From: Sphingosinicella sp963974575
Lineage (GTDB): Bacteria; Pseudomonadota; Alphaproteobacteria; Sphingomonadales; Sphingomonadaceae
Direction of reading: 5' to 3'
Assembly (NCBI RefSeq): GCF_963974575.1
Contig: NZ_CAXBBQ010000003.1
Location: 1-64,000 of the forward strand
Length of the DNA: 64,000 nucleotides
Below the pieces are notes generated by a model. The model searched no databases. It was not told the DNA's origin and was given only the letters and a program-made list of their open reading frames with translations. The position numbers and the translations under genes were made by a program. This document shows positions 8,508 to 17,749 of this stretch, in pieces. How positions within the stretch are numbered: position 1 is the stretch's first letter; each line of letters begins with the position of its first letter.

Positions 8508-9657
8508 GGTTTTCCACCGTTTCGTGAAAGCGGCGGATGCCGAGTTCGAGTCTGCCGAGCAGCAATTCGGACACGGCGCCGCTTTCCAGCCCCTGCTGGC
8601 CGCGCGCAGCGGCGCCGAAATCCTCGGTGCCGAACACGCCGCCGTCGAGCAACTCCCACGACCGGCACCAGTGATCCTCAGCCTTCGCGGTCGCGGGCTT
8701 TTCGGGGATCAGCATGAAGTCCTCGACCAGCGTGCGCCCGGCCGCCTGCGGCATCAGCGTCATCAGGTTCACATAGTCGGGCGAGAACACCAGCACCGTG
8801 CCGGGCACGAGCTGATAGGCGTAGGTCACGACACGGCGCAGCGCCGCCCAATCTTCAAGGTCGACCTGGGCAAGATAATCGGCGCGCGCCACTGCGGAGC
8901 GCGCGTGCGGGCCGATGAGGTCGCCCGCCGTGATCCCATCCACGAAGAACGGCGCGATCGTTTTCGCGTGCAGGCGCTGCACGTGGTAGCTTTCAAGGAA
9001 CGCGTCCATGATCAGCTTCCAGTTCGCGGGCACATCGTGCGTGCGGCGATTGTAGAGATACATCTCGCCAAGCCCGAGCGCATCGAAATCGGCGGCAAGC
9101 GGCCCCTCGACATACGAGAAATCGTAGGCCCGATCCTGCTCCAGCCCCGCCCAGATGATGCCGCCCGCCTCGCGCGAGGGCAGTTCCAGAAGCCCGCGCT
9201 CCGCCTTGTCCAGCCCCGGAAACGTGTCGGCGCGCGGCACGCCCGCCAGCCGTCCGTCGCAGCTATAGGCCCAAGCATGATAGGGACAGACGATACGCGG
9301 CGCCTTCTGCGCGTCTGCGCCGTCCATCAGCCGCGTGCCGCGATGGCGGCAGACGTTCAGGAACACGCGCACCGTGCCCTTGCCGTCGCGCGCGAGGAGC
9401 AGGGGCACGCCGAACCCGTCGTGCGGCACCGCCATGTTCGCCTCGGGCAGCAGCGCCGACACCGCGACCGCCACCGGAAGCCGCCCGAACAGCCGCTCGC
9501 GCTCCAGCCGGAACCGCGCGTCATCGACATAGATGGAGGCGGGAACGGTGGCCGTGCGATCGTCGTGCGCGGCCTTGCCGTCCGCGATCGCCCGCGCCAG
9601 CGCAAGCTGGTCGGCGGTCGGACGGCGCGGGGGTGAAGGAGCGTCCATGCCTGCCAT
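8497..9657 (-). CDS. Rieske [2Fe-2S] aromatic-ring-hydroxylating oxygenase, alpha subunit
   Basis: A protein of about 386 residues with the architecture of ring-hydroxylating oxygenase large subunits. The Rieske ligands are CRHRG and CPYHAW, separated by 18 residues. The mononuclear iron site is visible in DAFLESYHVQRLH (His-x4-His). Such enzymes need an electron-transfer reductase, and none lies nearby. Relatives act on aromatics, quaternary amines or steroids; the true substrate is unknown. Starts at 9657 (MAGMDAPS) or 9648 (MDAPS) are both possible, and neither has a strong ribosome site. It is convergent with the symporter and divergent from the ampG-like gene. Confidence 0.85.
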   Translation of the reverse strand: MAGMDAPSPPRRPTADQLALARAIADGKAAHDDRTATVPASIYVDDARFRLERERLFGRLPVAVAVSALLPEANMAVPHDGFGVPLLLARDGKGTVRVFLNVCRHRGTRLMDGADAQKAPRIVCPYHAWAYSCDGRLAGVPRADTFPGLDKAERGLLELPSREAGGIIWAGLEQDRAYDFSYVEGPLAADFDALGLGEMYLYNRRTHDVPANWKLIMDAFLESYHVQRLHAKTIAPFFVDGITAGDLIGPHARSAVARADYLAQVDLEDWAALRRVVTYAYQLVPGTVLVFSPDYVNLMTLMPQAAGRTLVEDFMLIPEKPATAKAEDHWCRSWELLDGGVFGTEDFGAAARGQQGLESGAVSELLLGRLELGIRRFHETVENLIA

Positions 9658-9760
9658 TCTACCGCGCCCACGCCTATCCGACACCTAGCGCAAACGCGGG
9701 AGATTCCCGTGCAGCCATTTCTCGCTTACACACACACCCGGTCAGCATGAAGGAGCACGC

Positions 9761-11092
9761 ATGGCGGGCAATTTGGCATCGGTTCGGGACCGCCTTCCCG
9801 CAGGTGTCCGCCCCTATTTCGAAGCCGCGCCGTTCGCTGCGCTGTTCCTCGGCATGTCGTCGGGCTTTCCCTATGCGATGATCGGCGCGACGCTTACCAC
9901 GCGGCTCGCGCAGGACGGGATCGACAAGAAAAGCGTCACCACCTTCGCGCTGGTGTTCCTCGCCTACAACTTCAAGTTTCTCTGGGCCTGGGTCGTGGAA
10001 GGCGTGCGCTTGCCGCTGCTCGGGCGGCTCGGCCAGCGTGTTTCGTGGATGCTGTTCACGTCCGCACTCGTCATCGTTGCGGTCATCAATCTCGGGCTTA
10101 TGGACCCGAAGGCGGACATCATGGCCGTCGCGCTCGCCGCGATCTTCGTGGGCGTCGCCGGCGCGACGTTCGATATCGTCATCGATGCCTATCGCATCGA
10201 ACTGCTGGAACCGCGCCAGCTCGGCGTCGGCGCGGGCATGTCGCAATACGGCTGGCGCATCGGCGCGGCGGGCGCGGGCGCGCTTGCACTCGTCGCCGCA
10301 GATCCCATGCAGTGGAACCTTGGCTGGGATGCCGCCTATATGCTGTGCGCCGTCTTCGCGCTTCCGGCCGCATTCACCGCGCTCATCATGGGCGAACCCG
10401 CGCGCCACAAGGAAGTTGCTGCGCGAAAGACGCTGAAGACGCTCGGCGCCGCGATCATCGGCCCATTCGCCGAGTTCCTGCAACGCAGCGGCGCGTGGCT
10501 GGTGCTGCTCTTTATCCTCCTCCACAAGATCGGCGACACGCTCGCGAACCTCACGCTCCGCCTGCTGTTCGAAGATCTCGGCTATTCGAATACCGAGATT
10601 GCGATCTACGACGTTGGCGTCGGCTTCTGGGCGCTGCTCGCAGGCATCTTCGTGGGCGGCGTGCTCTATGCCAGGCTCGGCCTCAAACGCTCGGTGCTCT
10701 TCAGCCTGATCCTGATGGCGGTGTCCAACTTCAGCTTCGCGCTGCTCGCCGCTGCCGGACACAGCAACACCGGCATGGCGCTTGCCATCGGCTTCGAAAA
10801 TTTCGCGAGCGGCATCGGCGGCGTCTGCGTCGTCGCCTATTTCTCCGCGCTCACCGATCTTCGTTTCACAGCGGCGCAGTATGCGCTCATCTCCGCCTTC
10901 GCCAGCATCGTCGGCCGCTTCATGACGGGAACGACAGCGGGCGCATTGATCGAAGCGTTCGGCTATGTGAACTACTACCTGTTCACCACAGCCATCGCGC
11001 TCCCCGGCATCCTCCTCTTCTGGCTGATGATGCGCGCCGGTCTCATCGACGCATCGATCGGTACGGCGGGAACGGAGAAGGCGGAGGATTAA
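9761..11092 (+). CDS. AmpG-family MFS transporter (muropeptide permease-like)
   Basis: A 443-residue, multi-spanning major facilitator protein. The N-terminal region (FLGMSSGFPYAMIGATLTTR, then AYNFKFLWAWVVEG) matches AmpG permeases, which import GlcNAc-anhydroMurNAc muropeptides for cell-wall recycling. The sequence GATFDIVIDAYRIELL carries the conserved Asp pair of that family. GAAGGAG lies just upstream of ATG 9761. Its stop overlaps the convergent folC stop by 4 bases. Another imported solute cannot be excluded. Confidence 0.85.
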   Translation: MAGNLASVRDRLPAGVRPYFEAAPFAALFLGMSSGFPYAMIGATLTTRLAQDGIDKKSVTTFALVFLAYNFKFLWAWVVEGVRLPLLGRLGQRVSWMLFTSALVIVAVINLGLMDPKADIMAVALAAIFVGVAGATFDIVIDAYRIELLEPRQLGVGAGMSQYGWRIGAAGAGALALVAADPMQWNLGWDAAYMLCAVFALPAAFTALIMGEPARHKEVAARKTLKTLGAAIIGPFAEFLQRSGAWLVLLFILLHKIGDTLANLTLRLLFEDLGYSNTEIAIYDVGVGFWALLAGIFVGGVLYARLGLKRSVLFSLILMAVSNFSFALLAAAGHSNTGMALAIGFENFASGIGGVCVVAYFSALTDLRFTAAQYALISAFASIVGRFMTGTTAGALIEAFGYVNYYLFTTAIALPGILLFWLMMRAGLIDASIGTAGTEKAED

Positions 11093-12420
11093 GCGGGAAG
11101 CGGCCCGTTGATCTTCAGCACGTCGCCGGCAAGGTAAAGCGAGCCCGCAATCAGCACCACGGGCGGTGCCTTGCGGTCGGCGGCGTGGCCGATGCGGCGG
11201 AGTGCTTCGTCGACCGATGCGGCGGGCGTCGCGGGAAGTCCGACATCGCTCGCGAATTTCGCGAGTGTTTCGGGGGACACGCACTCGTGCTCGGGGATCG
11301 GCACGGTATGCACCGCCGTCACGCGGCCCGCGAAGGCCTTGAGGAAGGCTGCCGCGTCTTTGCTTTGCAGCATCCCGAGCACGAGGTGGAACGGCGTCGC
11401 GGCGATATCCTGCGCGCGGAAGGCATCGACGAGGACACGCGCAGCGGAGGGATTGTGGCCGCCGTCGAGCCAGAGCTCGCTGCCCTGCGGCAGGTGCGCC
11501 ACAAGCGGGCCGCTTTCCAGATGCTGAAGCCGCGCGGGCCATTCCGCCCAGCCCGGTCCGGCACGCAGCGCCGCGTCCGGCACGGCAAGCGCGCTCTGGT
11601 GGCGCAGCATCGCGGCGGCGAGGCCGACATTGTCGATCTGGTGCGCGCCGGGCAGGCGCGGCATCCCGAGCGTCAGCTTCGCCTTAGCGTCGCGGTAGTG
11701 AAGCTGGTCCTGATATATGCCCACATCCCAATCGATGCCACGCGCGATGATGCGGGCGCCCTTCGGCCCCGCCACCTCGCCGATCGCCGCAGCAACCGTT
11801 TGCGGGTAGCGTGAGGTGACGAGCGGCACGCCTTTCTTGGCGATGCCCGCCTTCTCGCGCGCGATGTCGAGGATCGAATTGCCGAGGAACTGCTGGTGAT
11901 CGAGCCCGAGCTGCGCGATGCCGCAGATCGCCGCCGTCGGGAGCACATTCGTTGCGTCCCAAGTGCCGCCGAGCCCGACCTCGATGACGCAGGCGTCGGC
12001 GGGCGTGCGCGAGAAGGCCGTGAACGCGGCCGCCGCGGTCAGCTCGAAAAACGTGATCTGCTCGCCGTTGTTGACACTGATCACATCATTCAGAAGCTCG
12101 ATCAGCTCACCATCGGTGATGAGCCGCCCGGCAAGGCGGATACGCTCGTTGAAGCGCACGAGATGCGGCGAGGTGAAGACGTGGACACGGTAGCCCGCCG
12201 CTTCGAGGCAGGCGCGCAGGAATGCCGCCGTCGAGCCCTTGCCGTTCGTGCCTGACACGTGAAACACCGGCGGCAGGTGGTGATGCGGGTTGCCGAGCTT
12301 GCCGAGCAGCCGTTCGACGCGGCCGAGGGTCAGGTCGATCAGATTGGGATGCAGCGCCTTCGCCTCGACGAGCAGGGCATCGAGCGCGGGATTGTCTGAC
12401 CGGGCCCCCTCGGTCGCCAT
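11089..12420 (-). CDS. folC: Bifunctional dihydrofolate synthase / folylpolyglutamate synthase
   Basis: A 443-residue Mur-ligase-type enzyme that adds glutamate to dihydropteroate and to tetrahydrofolates. The P-loop is VSGTNGKGSTAAFLRAC, followed by the family block VHVFTSPHLVRFNERI; the Mg/ATP region VIEVGLGGTWDATNV and the C-terminal LDGGHNP (glutamate-ligase domain) are also intact. It is the last gene of the minus-strand accD cluster, separated from accD by about 120 bases that contain GC-rich palindromes. Confidence 0.95.
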   Translation of the reverse strand: MATEGARSDNPALDALLVEAKALHPNLIDLTLGRVERLLGKLGNPHHHLPPVFHVSGTNGKGSTAAFLRACLEAAGYRVHVFTSPHLVRFNERIRLAGRLITDGELIELLNDVISVNNGEQITFFELTAAAAFTAFSRTPADACVIEVGLGGTWDATNVLPTAAICGIAQLGLDHQQFLGNSILDIAREKAGIAKKGVPLVTSRYPQTVAAAIGEVAGPKGARIIARGIDWDVGIYQDQLHYRDAKAKLTLGMPRLPGAHQIDNVGLAAAMLRHQSALAVPDAALRAGPGWAEWPARLQHLESGPLVAHLPQGSELWLDGGHNPSAARVLVDAFRAQDIAATPFHLVLGMLQSKDAAAFLKAFAGRVTAVHTVPIPEHECVSPETLAKFASDVGLPATPAASVDEALRRIGHAADRKAPPVVLIAGSLYLAGDVLKINGPLPA

Positions 12421-12429
12421 CAGGAAACG

Positions 12430-12530
12430 TGCCCCTCCCTCTGGAAATGGGGTGGCAGGGTGGGGGTCGACACGCCGACGGTGCCGGAGACCCTCCCCAT
12501 CCCCTCCCTATCCAGGGAGGGGCTAAACAT
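12430..12530. repeat. GC-rich intergenic palindromes between folC and accD
   Basis: This spacer holds C/G-tract repeats. The clearest unit is CCCCTCCCT at 12501-12509 paired with AGGGAGGGG at 12514-12522 across a 4-base loop, followed by CTAAA. A looser element (CCCCTCCCT, then GGGGTGGCAGGGTGGGGG) lies at about 12431-12465. The same core recurs at 41671-41694 and 54411-54432. It may attenuate or stabilise the accD-folC message; no long T-run follows on the minus strand. Confidence 0.7.
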
Positions 12531-12541
12531 ATTGTCCTCGC

Positions 12542-13399
12542 TCATGCGGCTTTCGCAGGCGCGTGGGTGAGCACGCCGAGCAGGCTGCCGAGCTGCGCCT
12601 TCAGCCGCTTCCTGTGCACCACCATGTCGACCATGCCGTGCTCGTGCAGATATTCGGCGCGCTGGAAGCCTTCGGGCAGCTTCTCGCGGATCGTCTGTTC
12701 GATGACGCGCTGGCCCGCGAAGCCGATGAGTGCGCCCGGCTCCGCGATGTGAACGTCGCCGAGCATCGCGTAGGACGCGGTGACGCCGCCCGTCGTCGGA
12801 TCGGTGATGACGACAATGTACGGCAGCCCCGCCTCGCGCAGCAGCGAGGTGAGCACGGTCGCGCGCGGCATCTGCATCAGGCTGAGCAGCCCCTCCTGCA
12901 TCCGCGCGCCGCCCGCCGCCGTGAACACCACGTAGGGCACACGGGCATCGAGCGCGGCTTCCGCCCCGGCGATGAATGCCTCGCCCACGCCCATACCCAT
13001 CGATCCGCCCATGTAGGCGAAGTTCTGCACGCCCACGATTGCGGCGGTGCCCTCGATCTGGCCCTCTGCGATCGCGAACGCCTCGGGGTCGCCGGTCGCG
13101 GCGCGCGCGGCCTTGATGCGGTCGGTATATTTCTTCTGGTCGCGGAATTTCAGCGGGTCTTCCGTCACCGACGGGATCGCCAGCCGCGCATATTTGCCGC
13201 CGTCGAAGATCTGCTGGAAGCGCTCCTTCGGGCCGATGCGCTCGTGGAAGTCGCAGCGCGGGCAAACGTTCATGTTGTCCACCAGCTCGCGGTGGAAGTT
13301 CATCTGGCCGCAGCCCCGGCACTTCGTCCAGAGATTGTCCGGCGTTTCCTTCTTCGTAAGGAAACTGAGCGCGGGGCGGATACGTTCGAGCCAGCTCAT
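12542..13399 (-). CDS. accD: Acetyl-CoA carboxylase carboxyltransferase subunit beta
   Basis: A 285-residue beta subunit of the carboxyltransferase that forms malonyl-CoA with AccA. The N-terminal four-cysteine zinc ribbon (CRGCGQMNFHRELVDNMNVC is its core, followed by PRC) and the crotonase-fold domain with GARMQEGLLSLMQM are complete. ATGA-type overlap with trpA at 13396-13399 couples it to the trp genes, a common alphaproteobacterial arrangement together with folC. Confidence 0.97.
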   Translation of the reverse strand: MSWLERIRPALSFLTKKETPDNLWTKCRGCGQMNFHRELVDNMNVCPRCDFHERIGPKERFQQIFDGGKYARLAIPSVTEDPLKFRDQKKYTDRIKAARAATGDPEAFAIAEGQIEGTAAIVGVQNFAYMGGSMGMGVGEAFIAGAEAALDARVPYVVFTAAGGARMQEGLLSLMQMPRATVLTSLLREAGLPYIVVITDPTTGGVTASYAMLGDVHIAEPGALIGFAGQRVIEQTIREKLPEGFQRAEYLHEHGMVDMVVHRKRLKAQLGSLLGVLTHAPAKAA

Positions 13400-14211
13400 G
13401 CGGCCTTCTCCCTTGCGGTGGCGAGCGCGGCGGCGAGCCCGGCCACATAATCCTTCACATGCGGCGCGGCGCCGGCGCCGTGTGCCGCCACGATATCAAC
13501 GATCGCCGAGCCGACGACAACGCCGTCTGCCACGCGGCCGATCGCGGCAGCCTGCTCCGGCGTCCGCACGCCAAAGCCCACGGCCACCGGCAGGTCGGTC
13601 GCGGCCTTCAGGCGGGCGACAGCGCTTTCGATTCTGCCCTGCGCCGCTTGCTGGAGGCCCGTGATGCCGGCGACCGAAACATAATAGAGGAAGCCCGAGG
13701 CGCCTTCCAGCACGGCGGGCAGCCGCGCGGCGTCCGTCGTCGGCGTCGCCAGCCGGATGAAATCGATCCCCGCCGCGCGCAGCGACGGGCCAAGCTCGCG
13801 GTCTTCCTCTGGCGGCAGGTCGACCGCGATCACGCCGTCCACGCCCGCATCTTTCGCGGCAGCGGCAAACCAATCAGCACCGCGCCGAAGCATCGGGTTC
13901 GCATACCCCATCAGCACGAGCGGCACCTGCGGATGGCGCGCACGGAACGTCTTCGCAATGCCGAGAATATCGGCCGTCGTCGTCGCTGCCCCGAGCGCAC
14001 GGAGGTTCGCGCGCTGAATGGCGGGGCCGTCCGCCATAGGATCGGTGAATGGCATCCCGAGCTCGATCACGTCCGCCCCGCCCGCGACGAGCGCGTCAAG
14101 CACGGCGCCCGTGTCAGCAGGCGTCGGATCGCCTCCGGTAACGAAGGTGACAAGCGTGGCGCGGCCATCGGCCTTGGCGCTCGCAAAAGCGGCAGGGAGG
14201 CGCCCGCTCAC
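13396..14211 (-). CDS. trpA: Tryptophan synthase alpha subunit
   Basis: A 271-residue TIM-barrel subunit that cleaves indole-3-glycerol phosphate to indole and glyceraldehyde 3-phosphate. The catalytic Glu is in VIELGMPFTDPMADGPAIQ and the catalytic Asp in GVIAVDLPPEE. Both ends overlap neighbours by 4 bases (trpB upstream, accD downstream). Confidence 0.97.
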   Translation of the reverse strand: MSGRLPAAFASAKADGRATLVTFVTGGDPTPADTGAVLDALVAGGADVIELGMPFTDPMADGPAIQRANLRALGAATTTADILGIAKTFRARHPQVPLVLMGYANPMLRRGADWFAAAAKDAGVDGVIAVDLPPEEDRELGPSLRAAGIDFIRLATPTTDAARLPAVLEGASGFLYYVSVAGITGLQQAAQGRIESAVARLKAATDLPVAVGFGVRTPEQAAAIGRVADGVVVGSAIVDIVAAHGAGAAPHVKDYVAGLAAALATAREKAA

Positions 14212-15416
14212 AGCCTCACCCCCAGCGCCTCGGCCACGGTGAAGATATCCTTGTCGCCGCGGCCGGAGAGGTTGACGATGATGATCTTGTCCTTGCCCAT
14301 CGTCGGCGCGATGCGTTCCGCAGCCGCGATGGCGTGCGCGGATTCGAGCGCCGGGATGATGCCTTCCAGCTTGCAGAGGCGCTGGAAGCTGGCGAGCGCC
14401 TCGGCGTCCGTCACGGGCTCATAGCGGACCCGGCCGATGTCGTGCAGCCACGCGTGCTCCGGGCCGATGCCGGGATAGTCGAGACCCGCCGAGATCGAGT
14501 GCGCCTCGGTGATCTGGCCGTCCTCGTCCTGCAGCAGGTAGGTTTTGTTGCCGTGGAGGATGCCGGGCACGCCGCCGGCGAGGCTCGCGGCGTGCTTGCC
14601 GTCCAGCCCCTCGCCCGCCGCCTCGACGCCGACGATCTCGACGTCCGTATCATCAAGGAACGGGTGGAACAGGCCGATGGCGTTCGATCCACCGCCGACG
14701 GGCGCGATCAGCATGTCCGGCAGCCGGCCTTCCGCCTCCAGAATCTGCGCGCGCGCCTCGGTGCCGATCACGGACTGGAAATCTCTTACCAGCTCGGGAT
14801 AGGGGTGCGGCCCCGCCACTGTGCCGATGATGTAGAAGGTGTCGTGGACGTTTGCGACCCAGTGGCGCAGCGCCTCGTTCATCGCATCCTTCAGCGTCTT
14901 GGCGCCCGATTCCACCGCGACGACTTCCGCGCCGAGCAGCTTCATACGGAACACGTTCGGCTGCTGGCGGGCGACGTCCACCGCGCCCATGAAGATGGTG
15001 CACGGCAGGCCGAAGAGCGCGGCCACGGTCGCGGTCGCGACGCCGTGCTGACCCGCGCCCGTTTCGGCGATGATCTTGGTCTTGCCCATGCGCCGGGCGA
15101 GCAGAATCTGGCCGATGCAGTTGTTGATTTTGTGCGCGCCAGTGTGGTTGAGGTCCTCGCGCTTCAGGTAGATCTTCGCGCCGCCGAGTTCCGCCGTCAG
15201 CCGCTCCGCCAGCCACAGTGGGCTCGGGCGGCCGACATAGTGCTTCAGCAGATATTCGAATTCGTCGCGGAACGCCGGGTCGGTCTGCGCGGCGCGGTAT
15301 TCGCGTTCCAGATCGAGGATCAGCGGCATCAGCGTCTCGGCGACATAGCGGCCGCCGAAGGCGCCGAAATGGCCGCGCTCGTCCGGCTGCTGTCTCAGGC
15401 TGTTCTGAACCGTCAT
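14208..15416 (-). CDS. trpB: Tryptophan synthase beta subunit
   Basis: A 402-residue PLP enzyme joining indole and serine to tryptophan. The PLP lysine is in HTGAHKINN, and the phosphate-binding loop is GGGSNAIG. The frame opens at 15437, but ATG 15416 forms an ATGA overlap with the trpF stop and gives the standard N-terminus, so I use it. It forms a complex with the product of the overlapping trpA. Confidence 0.96.
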   Translation of the reverse strand: MTVQNSLRQQPDERGHFGAFGGRYVAETLMPLILDLEREYRAAQTDPAFRDEFEYLLKHYVGRPSPLWLAERLTAELGGAKIYLKREDLNHTGAHKINNCIGQILLARRMGKTKIIAETGAGQHGVATATVAALFGLPCTIFMGAVDVARQQPNVFRMKLLGAEVVAVESGAKTLKDAMNEALRHWVANVHDTFYIIGTVAGPHPYPELVRDFQSVIGTEARAQILEAEGRLPDMLIAPVGGGSNAIGLFHPFLDDTDVEIVGVEAAGEGLDGKHAASLAGGVPGILHGNKTYLLQDEDGQITEAHSISAGLDYPGIGPEHAWLHDIGRVRYEPVTDAEALASFQRLCKLEGIIPALESAHAIAAAERIAPTMGKDKIIIVNLSGRGDKDIFTVAEALGVRL

Positions 15417-16063
15417 CGTGCGCGTACCGCCTCGCAAAACGCCCTGATCATCGCCGGGGACTTCACGCCCGGCGCATCCTCCACCCCCGACGAAACGTCG
15501 ACGAGCGGCGCCTGCGTCGTAGCGAGGGCTTCGCCGACTGTCGAGGCGTCAAGTCCGCCCGCCAGCCCCCACGGCGCCCCCGGATCGAAGCCTCCGTTGT
15601 CCCTGGCAAGCAACCGCCAGTCGAAGCGCACGCCCATGCCGCCGGGAAGCGCAGCGCCGGGCGGTGTCTTCGCGTCGAAGAGGATGCGGTCGACCACGCC
15701 TGCATAGCTGCGGGCCGCCGCGAGATCGGCGCGCGTGGTGACCGGCAGGGCTTTCCACACCTCGACGCCGAAACGTCCTTTTATCGCCGCCGCGCGGTCC
15801 GGCCCCTCGTCGCCGTGAAGCTGCACGCCATCGAGCCGCGCGGCGCGCACAGCCGCGCCGATCGCCTCGTCGTCGGCGTTCACGAACAGGCCGATACGGC
15901 GGATGCCCGACGGCACCACGCCCGCAAGCCCGCCCGCCTCATCAAGCGAGAGATTGCGCGGGCTTTTCGCGAAAAACACGAAGCCCACATAGTCCGCACG
16001 CCCGGCCGCGGCGGCATCGATCGCGGCGCGGTCCCGCACGCCGCAGATCTTGATGCGCGCCAT
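15413..16063 (-). CDS. trpF: Phosphoribosylanthranilate isomerase
   Basis: A 216-residue TIM-barrel enzyme for the Amadori step of tryptophan synthesis. It starts MARIKICGVRD, with the catalytic Cys7; the catalytic Asp is in RILFDAKTPPGA. The start at 16063 lies 2 bases after the pyrF stop; a longer in-frame extension into pyrF has no homology. trpE, trpG, trpC and trpD are not in the window. Confidence 0.95.
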   Translation of the reverse strand: MARIKICGVRDRAAIDAAAAGRADYVGFVFFAKSPRNLSLDEAGGLAGVVPSGIRRIGLFVNADDEAIGAAVRAARLDGVQLHGDEGPDRAAAIKGRFGVEVWKALPVTTRADLAAARSYAGVVDRILFDAKTPPGAALPGGMGVRFDWRLLARDNGGFDPGAPWGLAGGLDASTVGEALATTQAPLVDVSSGVEDAPGVKSPAMIRAFCEAVRAR

Positions 16064-16065
16064 GC

Positions 16066-16743
16066 TCAAAGGCTCTGGGAAATTGCGTTCGCTGCCGCGC
16101 CGGGATCGTCGGCGCCGGTGATCGGCCGCCCGATGACGAGAATGCTTGCGCCTGCGTCCATCGCCTCGCGCGGCGTCATCACGCGCTTCTGGTCGCCGAC
16201 GGCACTGCCCGCCGGGCGAATACCCGGGACGACAAAGAAACCCTCCGGCCACGCCGCGCGCATCGCGGCGACTTCGTGCGCCGAGCACACGATCCCGTCG
16301 AGCCCCGCGCCCCGCGCCAGCACAGCAAGCCTGCGGACCTGATCGGCGGGCGTGCCGATCACGCCCGTGGCGGCCAGATCGTCCTCGTCCATGCTGGTTA
16401 GCACCGTAACGCCCACGACCTTCGCGCCGGGACGCGCTGCGTCCTTCGCCGCGCGCATCATGGCACTGCCGCCGCCCGCGTGGACGGTGAGGATGTCGTA
16501 GGGGCACGAGGCGAGCGAACGAACGGCACCCGCCACGGTATTTGGAATGTCGTGGAGCTTGAGATCGAGGAAGACAGGCACCCCGCCCTCCCCCGCGACG
16601 GCAGCCACGCCCTCGCGGCCGTTCGCCATGAAGAACTCCAGGCCGAGCTTGATGCCGCCGACTCGCCCCGCGACGCGCGCGGCAAGCGCCCGTGCGTGTT
16701 CCTTGTCGGCCGTATCGACCGCACAGAATACCGGGTTCGTCAT
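16066..16743 (-). CDS. pyrF: Orotidine-5'-phosphate decarboxylase
   Basis: A 225-residue decarboxylase giving UMP in pyrimidine synthesis. The catalytic block FLDLKLHDIPNTV contains the Lys/Asp array, and the phosphate site VPGIRP is near the C-terminus. The ATG at 16743 overlaps the lapA stop (ATGA). Its place between lapA and trpF links pyrimidine and tryptophan genes in a single transcript. Confidence 0.96.
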   Translation of the reverse strand: MTNPVFCAVDTADKEHARALAARVAGRVGGIKLGLEFFMANGREGVAAVAGEGGVPVFLDLKLHDIPNTVAGAVRSLASCPYDILTVHAGGGSAMMRAAKDAARPGAKVVGVTVLTSMDEDDLAATGVIGTPADQVRRLAVLARGAGLDGIVCSAHEVAAMRAAWPEGFFVVPGIRPAGSAVGDQKRVMTPREAMDAGASILVIGRPITGADDPGAAANAISQSL

Positions 16744-17045
16744 AGCGGCGCGATGGGCGGCGGGGCCGGATCCGTCGTGGTTACGGTCGGCGCCGCGGGT
16801 TGAGTATCCCCAAGCGCGCGTTCGAGCTTCTGAACGCGCCGAGACCAGCGCCAGCGGCTGGCGTAGCGGAGAATGGCAAGCGGCAACGCACCCGCGAGGA
16901 ACATGAGGAGCAGCAGAACGGGGAGCCGGATCGCCAGCTCGTAGTCGCCCCACAGCTTCAGCGTGACGAAATCCCAGTTTCGGGCGGCAAACCATGCCAG
17001 CAGTGCGCCGAACAGGAAGTAAAAGATCAGCGTGACGATGCGCAT
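16740..17045 (-). CDS. lapA: LapA/DUF1049 family membrane protein
   Basis: A 101-residue protein with two transmembrane segments (about residues 3-20 and 42-60), a basic stretch with coiled-coil tendency after the second, and a Pro/Thr-rich tail. This is the LapA (DUF1049) layout. In E. coli LapA works with LapB to control LpxC and lipopolysaccharide assembly; the role here is inferred from the family. The following pyrF start overlaps its stop. The 234 bases upstream, to ihfB, show no gene. Confidence 0.82.
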   Translation of the reverse strand: MRIVTLIFYFLFGALLAWFAARNWDFVTLKLWGDYELAIRLPVLLLLMFLAGALPLAILRYASRWRWSRRVQKLERALGDTQPAAPTVTTTDPAPPPIAPL

Positions 17046-17279
17046 GACCCCTGCTTAACGGACAGGCGGACACGATGCCAGCACCGATGGCGCATAAACC
17101 ATCATCAGCGCCCGAGACGCTGCGGACAGCGATTGTTTCAGGGCGCGCGAGGATTCAGTTCAGGCCGAGGCGAGAATGGCGGATTCCGAGAATCCGCGCA
17201 CAGCGTATTTAACGCTGAGCCAAGACACGCGCAGGAAGCCGCCGTTTGCAGCCCGGCATGGGCTGAAGCGCCGCACAGC

Positions 17280-17558
17280 CTATTTGTTGAGCCGCTCGCG
17301 GAGTTCCTTGCCGGCCTTGAAATACGGCACGCGCTTCGCATCCACGGCCACCTTTTCGCCGGTGCGGGGATTGCGCCCCGTCCGCGGATCGCGGCCTCGC
17401 GTGGAAAAGGCGCCGAAGCCACGCAGTTCCACGCGGCGTCCTTCGGCAAGCGCCTCCGAAATCGAATCGAAAATGGTCGACACGACGCGTTCGACATCCC
17501 GCTGCGACAAATGCGGGTTCATTTCCGTGACTGCTGCGACGAGTTCAGATCGAATCAT
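17280..17558 (-). CDS. ihfB: Integration host factor subunit beta
   Basis: A 92-residue HU/IHF-family DNA-bending protein. The family arm motif RDPRTGRNPRTGEKV with proline intercalating at the tip is intact, and the N-terminus MIRSELVAAV matches IHF-beta rather than HU. Its position between rpsA and lapA is conserved in alphaproteobacteria and in E. coli (rpsA-ihfB). Confidence 0.93.
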   Translation of the reverse strand: MIRSELVAAVTEMNPHLSQRDVERVVSTIFDSISEALAEGRRVELRGFGAFSTRGRDPRTGRNPRTGEKVAVDAKRVPYFKAGKELRERLNK

Positions 17559-17682
17559 CTCTCACCCCGTTTCTCGAGCCCCAATTTTTTGTTCAAAACA
17601 CCTTGTGGGCCACCCAGCACGGCCCGGGTCCACTATCCCCCGACTCGGTCCGTGCAAATCATACAACAGCTTGAGCAAGTTA

Positions 17683-17725
17683 ACAAAAAGCAAGCGGCCC
17701 GTCAGTAGCGGAACTGACGGGCCGC
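17683..17725 (-). terminator. Rho-independent terminator of rpsA
   Basis: GCGGCCCGTCAG at 17694-17705 pairs perfectly with CTGACGGGCCGC at 17714-17725 across an 8-base loop. On the minus strand the stem is followed by TTGCTTTTTGTT. It lies 25 bases past the rpsA stop. Confidence 0.88.
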
Positions 17726-17749
17726 AAACGGCTCACAAAGGCGCGTCGC

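Noticed and set aside
9674..11542. 622-residue frame antisense to the AmpG-like gene, and a 589-residue frame on the plus strand at 10045-11814
   Set aside because: Low-complexity Arg/Ala-rich products over two well-supported genes; both are frame shadows.
15413..16507. TrpF with a 148-residue N-terminal extension
   Set aside because: The extension is the pyrF coding sequence in another frame; the normal start is 16063.
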